From: Stenotrophomonas sp. BIGb0135
GTDB lineage: Bacteria > Pseudomonadota > Gammaproteobacteria > Xanthomonadales > Xanthomonadaceae
Assembly: GCF_024810105.1 (NCBI RefSeq)
Contig: NZ_JANUDX010000015.1
Location: forward strand, 1 to 52,817
Length of the DNA: 52,817 nt
Direction: 5' to 3'
The notes beneath the pieces are model-generated. The model did not search any database, was not told where the DNA came from, and saw only the letters and a program-made list of their open reading frames with translations. Shown in pieces: positions 9,270 to 16,304 of the stretch (positions are counted from its first letter, which is position 1; every line of letters begins with the position of its first letter). A program made the translations under genes and the position numbers.

Positions 9270-9604
9270 ACGCGCTGATGACCATCGATGGCGCCCAGGC
9301 AGTGGCGCTGGTCGATTACGAGAGCGGCATGCTGCTGGGGGAGGCCGGCTCGGGGATGGACATGGAAGTTGCCGCAGCGGGCAATACCGAAGTGATCCGC
9401 GCCAAGATGAAGACGGCGGCCTCGCTCAACCTCAACGACACCATCGAGGACATCCTGATCTCGCTGGGCAAGGCGTACCACATCCTGCGCCCCGTCTCGC
9501 GCAAGAAGGGCCTGTTCCTGTACCTGGTGCTGGATCGCAACAAGTCCAACCTGGCGCTGGCGCGGCGCAAGGTGCAGGACGTGGAGGCCGAACTGGCGCT
9601 GTAG
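9245..9604 (+). CDS. Roadblock/LC7-like protein (2)
   Basis: 119 aa from ATG 9245, with GGGGTG a few bases upstream; the frame is open to 9143 but that part lies inside the preceding gene and looks non-coding. The sequence begins AGLDDTLNALMTIDGAQAVA and continues with LVDYESGMLLGEAG, a helical middle, and a C-terminal strand GLFLYLVLDRNKSNLALARR, the general plan of roadblock proteins. It is shorter and divergent from the preceding copy, so the pair may form a heterodimer on the GTPase. Last gene of the operon; a REP element follows before aceK. Confidence 0.85.
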   Translation: MAGLDDTLNALMTIDGAQAVALVDYESGMLLGEAGSGMDMEVAAAGNTEVIRAKMKTAASLNLNDTIEDILISLGKAYHILRPVSRKKGLFLYLVLDRNKSNLALARRKVQDVEAELAL

Positions 9605-9661
9605 CCTGCCGCCGCCGGGCGTGGCGCAGTGGCGTCCGGCGGCGCGTCTGTCCGTCCGGTG

Positions 9662-9685
9662 CAGCCGACCCACGGTCGGCTCTAC
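9662..9685 (-). repeat. GTAG-type REP element
   Basis: On the minus strand: GTAG followed by the palindrome AGCCGACCGTGGGTCGGCT. This is the same class as the elements at 24940-25040, 25227-25325 and 52597-52620, only with a different stem sequence. It sits between the roadblock operon and aceK. Confidence 0.8.
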
Positions 9686-9739
9686 CCGGGGCGGGGCCGG
9701 CTGTCGTATGGTTGGTGCAGGTCTTATGGGTCTGCCCGC

Positions 9740-11461
9740 ATGCGTGGTGCCGATGGTGATGCTCGACTGCTGGCAGGCCTGATCCGCGACGGCTTCGAGG
9801 CCTACCACGCGCGCTTCGCGGCAGTGACGCGGCGGGCGCGCGGACGCTTCCAGCGCCGTGACTGGGCCGGTGCGCGGGCCGACGCGGTGGAGCGGATCGG
9901 GCTGTACGACCTGTGCATCGCGCAGACCGTGGATGCGGTGCGCCGCGCCGCCGGCGACAGCGTGGGCACCCGCGCGCTGTGGCTACAGATCCGCCCGGCC
10001 TATGCGGCGCTGCTGGACGGGCTGATCGATGCCGAGCTGTACAAGACCTTCTACAACACCCTGGCGCGGCGGCTGTTCGCCACCGAGGGCGTGGATGCGG
10101 CGATCGAGTTCATGGCGATGGACGTGGAGCCTTCCGACGCCATCACCCACCCGGTGGCGCGGCACAGCTACACGCTGTCGGCCACGCGCCCGGCCGAGGC
10201 GATCGTGCGGGTGCTCGGCGACTACCGCTTCGACATCCCCTATGCGCACCAGTTGCGCTGCGCGGCGGCCATCGCGGTGCGCCTGCAGGACGACCTGGCC
10301 CACTGGGGCGATTACCCGGTGCGCAGCATCGAACTGCTCGATACCGTGTTTTACCGCGAGCGCCGCGCCTACCTGGTCGGCCGGGTATTTGGCGAGCACC
10401 GTTTCTCGCCGTGCGTGATCGCGTTGGTCAACGATGGACAAGGCCTGCGCGCGGAAGCGGTATTGACGGGCCGCCGTGACGTGGCGCATCTGTTTGGCGT
10501 ATCGCGCAGCTACTTCCAGGCCGACCTGGCCACGGTCGGTGACGCGGTGGTGTTCCTGCGCAGCCTGCTGCCGGCCAAGCCGATCGACGAGATCTACACC
10601 GTGCTCGGCCGTGCCAAGCAGGGCAAGACCGAGCGCTACCGCACGTTCTTCCGGCATTTCCAGGAGCAGGCCAGTGAGCAGCTGGTGCATGCCGATGGCA
10701 CCCCCGGCATGGTCATGGCGGTGTTCACCCTGCCCAGCTACCCGCTGGTGTTCAAGCTGATCCGCGACCGCTTCGCCTGGCCCAAGTCCATGACCCGGAA
10801 CCAGGTGGAAGAAAAGTACGCGCTGGTGTTCAACCTGGACCGGGTCGGTCGCCTGCTCGACGCGCAGCCATACCGCCACCTGCGTTTTCCGCGTGCGCGG
10901 TTTTCCCCGGCCTTGCTGGCGGAACTGCTGGGCCAGTGCAGCGGCAGCGTGCACGCGGAGGGCGATGAGCTGGTGATCGCGCTGTGCTATGTGCAGCGCC
11001 GGTTCCGCCCGCTCAACCTGTACCTGCGCGAGCAGGGCAGCGAGGCGCGGCGCCGGGCCGCGCTGGACTATGCGCAGGCGATCACCGACATGGCCCGCAA
11101 CAACATCTTCCCGGGCGACATGCTGCCCAAGAACTTCGGTGTGTCCCGGCATGGGCGCGCGGTGTTCTACGACTACGACGAGCTGTGCCTGGTCAGCGAC
11201 TGCCACTTCCGCGCGTGGCCCTCGCCGCGTAACGACGAGGAAGCCCTGGCCGACGAGCCGTGGTTCCAGATCGGCCCGCGCGATGTCTTTCCCGAGCGCT
11301 TCTGGATGTTCATGGGCCTGCCGGCCGCCGAGCTGGCGGCGGTTCGCGAGCACTTCGCGCATCTGTTCGACCCGGGCTGGTGGCAGGGCCTGCAGGCGCG
11401 CTTCGCTGCGGGTGACTTTCCCGACACCGCGCCGTACGCGTCCAGCCATCGGTTGGCCTGA
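9740..11461 (+). CDS. aceK: Isocitrate dehydrogenase kinase/phosphatase
   Basis: 573 aa from ATG 9740, close to the 578 aa of E. coli AceK; the open frame upstream of this ATG runs through a REP element and is not coding. AceK reversibly phosphorylates dimeric IDH to divert isocitrate into the glyoxylate shunt. Conserved residues align with a constant offset of three from E. coli: Lys339 in VFKLIRDRF (E. coli Lys336), Asp460 in FPGDMLPKNFG (Asp457) and Asp478 in VFYDYDEL (Asp475). The kinase core therefore looks intact. aceA/aceB are not in the window. The only IDH here is the monomeric type, not the known substrate, which raises the question of its target. Confidence 0.95.
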   Translation: MRGADGDARLLAGLIRDGFEAYHARFAAVTRRARGRFQRRDWAGARADAVERIGLYDLCIAQTVDAVRRAAGDSVGTRALWLQIRPAYAALLDGLIDAELYKTFYNTLARRLFATEGVDAAIEFMAMDVEPSDAITHPVARHSYTLSATRPAEAIVRVLGDYRFDIPYAHQLRCAAAIAVRLQDDLAHWGDYPVRSIELLDTVFYRERRAYLVGRVFGEHRFSPCVIALVNDGQGLRAEAVLTGRRDVAHLFGVSRSYFQADLATVGDAVVFLRSLLPAKPIDEIYTVLGRAKQGKTERYRTFFRHFQEQASEQLVHADGTPGMVMAVFTLPSYPLVFKLIRDRFAWPKSMTRNQVEEKYALVFNLDRVGRLLDAQPYRHLRFPRARFSPALLAELLGQCSGSVHAEGDELVIALCYVQRRFRPLNLYLREQGSEARRRAALDYAQAITDMARNNIFPGDMLPKNFGVSRHGRAVFYDYDELCLVSDCHFRAWPSPRNDEEALADEPWFQIGPRDVFPERFWMFMGLPAAELAAVREHFAHLFDPGWWQGLQARFAAGDFPDTAPYASSHRLA

Positions 11462-11518
11462 TTGGCGGGCGAGGCGTGCCTGCGCTACGCTTCGATGCAT
11501 CCACAAGGAGCAGGTGCG

Positions 11519-12397
11519 ATGCGTTCATCCCATATTCTTGCGCTGGCGCTCGCCGTCGGCGCTGCCAGCATGGTCATGCTTCCGGGCGCAGGCGCGCAGA
11601 GCCGGAGCCAGGTCCTGCAACAGGCCGAAGCCAGCATGGTGCTCACCGGCCACATCGATATCGGTCCCCAGGGCCAGGTCGAAGGCTTCACCCTGGACAA
11701 GCGCGACAAGGTCAATGACGCGCTTGCCGGCTTCGTCGAAGGCCAGGTGCAGCACTGGCGGTTCGAGCCGGTGCAGGTCGACGGCCACCCGGTCAAGGCA
11801 CGCACGCCGGTCAGCATCCGCCTGGGCGGCAAGGTCACCGACGATGGCCGTCAACAGGTGACGCTGCTGGCGGCCAACTTCGAGCGCTACGACCCGGCCT
11901 CCACCGAAGACGTGACCCGGCTGAAGGCGTCGCCGCCGGCCTATCCCAAGGAGGTCTACAGCATCGGAGGGCGCGGCGACGTGCTGCTGCTGGTGCAGGT
12001 GGGGCGCGATGGCAAGGTGATCGACGTGGCCACCGAGCAGGTCAATCTGCGCCTGGCCACCAACGAAGCGGTGATGCGCCGGATGCGCGACAAGCTGTCC
12101 CAGGTGTCGATGGCGGCGGCGCGCAAATGGACCTTCAGGGTCCCCACCACCGGCGAGCGCAAGGACGATGCCAGCTGGACCATCCGCGTGCCGGTGCACT
12201 TCGCCCTCAACGACGACCGCGAGGCACGCTACGGCCGCTGGGATGCCTACATCCCGGGCCCGCGCCAGCAGGCGCCCTGGCGCGCCGACACCGCGCTGGG
12301 CGCCGATGCCAACGCGGACCTGCTGCCCGAGGGGGGCGTCTTCATGGCCGACGCGGCCAGCCGGGGCCCGCGGCTGTTGACCCCGCTCGGCGGCTGA
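11519..12397 (+). CDS. Periplasmic TonB-C-like protein, paralogue 1
   Basis: 292 aa; ATG 11519 is preceded by AAGGAG at 8-base spacing. The N-terminus is a Sec signal peptide (MRSSHILALALAVGAASMVM, cleavage near GAGA-Q). The mature protein has two similar beta-rich halves with the pattern VEGFTL...GQVQHWRFEPVQVDG and, later, GDVLLLVQVGRDGKVIDVATE...ARKWTFRVPTTG. This is the layout of TonB C-terminal-type domains (a strand, DGKV, a helix, then W-x-F-x-P), but there is no N-terminal membrane anchor or Pro-rich linker as in true TonB. Role unknown; an envelope protein is likely. The gene directly downstream is a paralogue, indicating tandem duplication. Confidence 0.8.
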   Translation: MRSSHILALALAVGAASMVMLPGAGAQSRSQVLQQAEASMVLTGHIDIGPQGQVEGFTLDKRDKVNDALAGFVEGQVQHWRFEPVQVDGHPVKARTPVSIRLGGKVTDDGRQQVTLLAANFERYDPASTEDVTRLKASPPAYPKEVYSIGGRGDVLLLVQVGRDGKVIDVATEQVNLRLATNEAVMRRMRDKLSQVSMAAARKWTFRVPTTGERKDDASWTIRVPVHFALNDDREARYGRWDAYIPGPRQQAPWRADTALGADANADLLPEGGVFMADAASRGPRLLTPLGG

Positions 12398-12486
12398 TCC
12401 GGCGCGCCGGTGCGGCGCGGATGTCGCCGAATCGATCGGCCTGATTTGCTAGGCTGTCGGTCCGATCAGGACAAGGAGTCATGGCA

Positions 12487-13359
12487 ATGGCGTCATCGTT
12501 GCGTTGGATATTGGTCGCCGGGCTGGGCCTGGCTGGCGTGAGCGCAAGCCCCGGGAGCGTCGAGGCGGCGCCCAGCATGCGGGCGTTGCAGGACCAGGTG
12601 GAATCGAGCATGCGGATTCACGGCAGCCTGGATATCGGGGCCGACGGCCACGTGGTCGCGGTGCGCCTGAAGGACGAACAGGCCATCCCCGCCGGCGTGG
12701 TCGGCTTCGTCAAGGAATCGATGGCCGGCTGGGCGTTCGAGCCGACGCTGCAGGAGGGCAGGGCGGTGCCCATCACCACGCCGGTCTCGTTGCGCGTGGT
12801 CGGCAAGGTGCAGGGCGATGGCAGCGCCCGGATCGAGATCCGCAGCGCCAGTTTCATGGAGTATCGGGAAGACGACCTGACCCGGCCGGCACGGCTGAGC
12901 GGTTCGGTGCCGACCTACCCGGTGCGCACCGCCGGTCGCGGTGCCGCCGCCGATGTGTTCCTGCTGATCCAGGTCGGGCGCGATGGAAAGGTGCGCAATG
13001 TCGCCGCCGAGCAGGTCAACCTGCGCGTGCTGGTGCCGCCGCGCCAGCTCGACAGGGTCCGCACTGCATTTGCCGACAGCGCCATCCAGGCGGTCCGTGA
13101 CTGGCAGTTCCGCATCCCCACGCAGGGCCCATTGGCCGATCGCGAGACCTGGGTGGTGCGCTTGCCGGTGCGCTATGCCGATCACTCCCCTTCGCGCGAC
13201 GTGCCTGCGTGGGAGCCGTATCTGCCTGGCCCTCGCCAGCGGGCGGCATGGCAGCAGCCCGAGCCCGTGGTGGTAGCGCCGGACGCGCTGGGTGACGGCG
13301 TGTATGTGGCCGGCGACACGCGCGGGCCGGTCCTCAAGACGGTGCTCGGCCAGGGCTGA
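12487..13359 (+). CDS. Periplasmic TonB-C-like protein, paralogue 2
   Basis: 290 aa. Start chosen at ATG 12487, which lies 8 bases after AAGGAG exactly as in the upstream paralogue; ATG 12481 in the same frame is only 2 bases from that site. A signal peptide covers about residues 1-28. The domain plan is the same as paralogue 1: SLDIGADGHVVAVRL, GWAFEPTLQEGRAVP, VFLLIQVGRDGKVRNVAAEQ, RDWQFRIPTQG, and the shared tail YLPGPRQ. Sequence identity is moderate, so the duplication is not recent. It is followed by a strong GC hairpin shared with the convergent cyclase gene. Confidence 0.8.
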   Translation: MASSLRWILVAGLGLAGVSASPGSVEAAPSMRALQDQVESSMRIHGSLDIGADGHVVAVRLKDEQAIPAGVVGFVKESMAGWAFEPTLQEGRAVPITTPVSLRVVGKVQGDGSARIEIRSASFMEYREDDLTRPARLSGSVPTYPVRTAGRGAAADVFLLIQVGRDGKVRNVAAEQVNLRVLVPPRQLDRVRTAFADSAIQAVRDWQFRIPTQGPLADRETWVVRLPVRYADHSPSRDVPAWEPYLPGPRQRAAWQQPEPVVVAPDALGDGVYVAGDTRGPVLKTVLGQG

Positions 13360-13388
13360 GCCACCCCTGTCGGCGTCGCTGTGGATCA

Positions 13389-13415
13389 GCGGCGCCGGCG
13401 TGGCCCCGGCGCCGC
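13389..13415. terminator. GC-rich hairpin between convergent genes
   Basis: GCGGCGCCGG-cgtggcc-CCGGCGCCGC is a perfect 10-bp stem with a 7-base loop in the 64-bp gap between the TonB-C-like gene (+) and the cyclase gene (-). There is no T tract on either side, so it may act as a 3' end-stabilising hairpin more than as a classical terminator. Confidence 0.55.
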
Positions 13416-13423
13416 CCGCAAGC

Positions 13424-15049
13424 TCACGCCTGCGGGTACACCACGGTGCGGTTGCGGCCCTGTTCCTTGGCCATGTACAGGGCCTTGTCGGCCAGGCGCA
13501 GGGCCTGCTGCGGGTCGTCGTGGTAACTGGGGTAATGGGCCACGCCGAGCGACACCGTCACCGAGCCGACCTCGTCGAACACCTCCGCGGCCACCTGCAC
13601 GCGCAGGCGCTCGGCGATGCGCGCCGAGGCGTCGGTGTCGATCCCCGGCAGCAGGATCAGGAATTCCTCGCCGCCATTGCGGCACAGCAGGTCGGTATCA
13701 CGCGAGTCGTCGCGCATCAGCTGCGCGATGCGCAGGATCACGGCATCGCCCACGGCATGGCCGAAGCGGTCGTTGATGGTCTTGAAGCGGTCGATGTCCA
13801 GCGCGATGATCCCGAACGGCTGGCCACGCGCCTGCCAGTCCTCCAGCCCCTGCTGCAGCCCCCGGCGGTTCTGCAGGCCGGTGAGCGGGTCGGTCATGCT
13901 GGCCCGGTTGAGTTTGCCGATGCGGTCCTGCAGCAGGTTGAAGCTGTACAGCAGGGCCTGCTTGAGGTGGGACACCTCGTAGTACCAGGCGCGGATGCCG
14001 GTGACATGGCGGATGGCGATGCCGGTGTCGCGGTTCTGCACGTTGCGGGCCAGTTGCCACAGCGGCAGCGAGATGCGCCGCGCGCACCACCAGGTGACCA
14101 GCAGCGACAGCACGCCCAACGGGATGGCGTTCCAGATCACCGAGGTCATCAGGCTCGCCAGCGGTGCCAGGGTTGCCTCGGTGGGGCGTTGCGCCACCAC
14201 GCCCCAACGCACCGCCGGCACCGGTGCGTACCCGGCGAGCATTTCCACGCCGTGGCTGTTGCGCACCTGCTGCGCGCCGGAATGGCCCTTGCCGACTGCC
14301 TGCACCGCCGGGTTCTCCTGCGCAAACTGGCCGACCCGGTCCGGCTCGACGTGGTACAGGATGCGGCCGTTGCGGTCGACCACGTACAGATAGGACCCGT
14401 CGCGGTAGTAGTGCTTGCCGAGCAGGGTCTGCAGGATGCTGCGTTCGCGCAGGTAGAGGGTGCCGCTGACATAACCCTTGTACTGGCCCTGCGCGCTGAA
14501 GATCGGGTGCGAAATGGCCACGATCAGGCGACCGGTGGCCGACTGGTAGGGGTCGCTGATGAACGGCTCGCGGCGGACCAGCGCTTCCTTGTTGCCCGGG
14601 CTGTTGAGGACCACGCCCTGCAGGGCCAGGCTCAGCGGCGAGGTGGCGAGCACGGTGCCGGCCGGGTCCACGATCAACACCGAATTGAAGCTGTTGGTCT
14701 GCAGTTGCAGGCGCGCCGCTTCGGCCTCCAGTTCGCCGCGGTCGTGCGCACGCTGGCCCAACGCGGTGGCGCTGTAGGCCAGCTGCTGCTGCGCGGACTG
14801 GATGAAATTCTGGGTGGTCTCGGCCAGCTTGCTGGCATACACCCGGTTTGCCTCCAGGGTATTGCCGATCAGCTGTTCGCGCTGCACGCGGTAACTGGCG
14901 TGCAGGGCGTTGGCCAGGGCGACCAGCGCACTGAGCAGGGCCAGGGCAAGGATGAGCTTGCCGAGGTTCAGACGGGTGGACAACGGGCGCATGCGGGCGA
15001 TTCGGACTGGCAGGGTGCTGCGCCAGCCGAGGGACGGATGGAACGGCAT
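13424..15049 (-). CDS. Membrane diguanylate cyclase with periplasmic CACHE-like sensor
   Basis: 541 aa. A transmembrane helix at about residues 30-48 (ILALALLSALVALANAL) is followed by a periplasmic region of about 255 residues with CACHE-type signatures (SVLIVDPAGTVLATSP, YLYVVDRNGRILYH). A second membrane helix at about 307-325 and a linker lead to a GGDEF domain (about 375-541). The active site is GGEEF at 459-463, and the inhibitory I-site RDTD lies five residues upstream of it, so the enzyme should make cyclic di-GMP from GTP and be product-inhibited. No HAMP domain is obvious. The start could also be the Met at residue 20, since neither has a clear ribosome site. It stands alone, convergent with the TonB-C-like pair. 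Confidence 0.93.
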   Translation of the reverse strand: MPFHPSLGWRSTLPVRIARMRPLSTRLNLGKLILALALLSALVALANALHASYRVQREQLIGNTLEANRVYASKLAETTQNFIQSAQQQLAYSATALGQRAHDRGELEAEAARLQLQTNSFNSVLIVDPAGTVLATSPLSLALQGVVLNSPGNKEALVRREPFISDPYQSATGRLIVAISHPIFSAQGQYKGYVSGTLYLRERSILQTLLGKHYYRDGSYLYVVDRNGRILYHVEPDRVGQFAQENPAVQAVGKGHSGAQQVRNSHGVEMLAGYAPVPAVRWGVVAQRPTEATLAPLASLMTSVIWNAIPLGVLSLLVTWWCARRISLPLWQLARNVQNRDTGIAIRHVTGIRAWYYEVSHLKQALLYSFNLLQDRIGKLNRASMTDPLTGLQNRRGLQQGLEDWQARGQPFGIIALDIDRFKTINDRFGHAVGDAVILRIAQLMRDDSRDTDLLCRNGGEEFLILLPGIDTDASARIAERLRVQVAAEVFDEVGSVTVSLGVAHYPSYHDDPQQALRLADKALYMAKEQGRNRTVVYPQA

Positions 15050-15162
15050 CGATGGAGCAATCAGGAGCGCACGACTTCCCCGCTCCCGGGCGGACTACGG
15101 TCACGGCGCGGATTATTGCGGATTCCGCCGCCGCGTGGGTGAAGCGGTGCGTGCCGCAGCGC

Positions 15163-16179
15163 TCAGCGCTCCAGGCGCCTGCGCAGCACGCTGCGCACGT
15201 TGCCGGCCGTGGCGGCATCCAGCGGTGCCAGCACGCCGCGCGCGTGTGCGGGAATATGTGCGTGGGTTCCCGCGTCGGCCTCGAACACGTAGTGGTCAAA
15301 CAGGGCCCGCCAGTGCGCGCGCTGCGCGGGTGGCAGCTCGCGCAGGGCCAGCATCGCCAGCATCAGGGCATTCATCGGCGCGTCCATCCACGCCGGCACC
15401 GGCCGCCACCAGCTGTTGACCAGCACGTTGAAGGCGTCCAGGCCTTCCATGTGGTGCCACCACAACGAGGGAATGAACACCGCATCCCCCGGTCCCAGCT
15501 CGGCGACCTGGGCCTGCGCAAGCGCCACGGGGAAGCGCGGGAAGCGCTGCAGGTCCGGCGAAGCGAAATCGACCAGGCTGACCGCCTGCCCGGCCGGGGT
15601 GAAATCCAGCGGCCCGATGTACAGGTTGTCGATCTGGTCGGGCGGAAACAGGGTGACCCGGCGCCGGCCGGCGGCCACGCAGGCCAGGTTGTCCGGCACG
15701 TCCTGGTGGGCGGCGATGCGCGAGCGGTTGCCGATCCAGATGCTGGTCAGCGGTTCGTCCACGCCCAGCACCAACGGGTTGGCGGCGGCGAAGCCGGGCA
15801 GGAAGCTGTCCAGCGTGGTCGAGGCCACGTAGATGGTGGGCGGTGCCGGTTCGGCCTGGTACTTGAGCAGCGTATCCAGCACCACCCTCAGGGCGATCTG
15901 TTCGCGGCGGAAATTGAAGCCGGTCATGTCCTCGTTGTAGAAGATCCGGCCCTGCGCCTGCGGTGCGGCGGTGGTGGCGGTGACCGGCATCCGGCCGTGG
16001 TCGAACTGCTTGAGGTGGGCTACCGCCTCTGCCGCCGAGTCACGCGCGGCGGTCACCATCGGCCAGTGCGCGACCAGGCCGCGCAGCACCTTCGGGGTGG
16101 TCCACGAACGCAGCAGCGCGGGTAGCTGCGCCGGATCCAGGTCCGGGATCTCGTCGATCGGGCCGGGCAGGGGGGACAT
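15163..16179 (-). CDS. Cupin-like/JmjC-like Fe(II) dioxygenase family protein
   Basis: 338 aa. Start chosen at ATG 16179, five bases after AGGA; ATG 16185 is possible but abuts that site. The longer open frame upstream is antisense-frame noise over the receptor gene. Metal-binding motif: His158-x-Asp160 in RIAAHQDVPDN, with a distal His242/243 in PSLWWHHM, the cupin_8/JmjC arrangement for Fe(II) and 2-oxoglutarate. The Trp-rich stretch WWHHMEGLDAFNVLVNSWW is typical of the cupin-like proteins encoded beside large TonB receptors in this group of bacteria. The gene lies 125 bp downstream of the receptor gene on the same strand and is probably co-transcribed. Actual substrate unknown; hydroxylation of a protein is one possibility. 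Confidence 0.85.
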   Translation of the reverse strand: MSPLPGPIDEIPDLDPAQLPALLRSWTTPKVLRGLVAHWPMVTAARDSAAEAVAHLKQFDHGRMPVTATTAAPQAQGRIFYNEDMTGFNFRREQIALRVVLDTLLKYQAEPAPPTIYVASTTLDSFLPGFAAANPLVLGVDEPLTSIWIGNRSRIAAHQDVPDNLACVAAGRRRVTLFPPDQIDNLYIGPLDFTPAGQAVSLVDFASPDLQRFPRFPVALAQAQVAELGPGDAVFIPSLWWHHMEGLDAFNVLVNSWWRPVPAWMDAPMNALMLAMLALRELPPAQRAHWRALFDHYVFEADAGTHAHIPAHARGVLAPLDAATAGNVRSVLRRRLER

Positions 16180-16304
16180 GGACATCCTCGGCGGATGGGG
16201 TGGGTGGCGCCTACCGTAGCGCACGGCCGGCGCGTGAAGCGACCGGGCGCCGGCGGAGCGGCCGCTCGTGTCGAGCGACCGCCCCACCGGCGGCCCGGGT
16301 GGGA

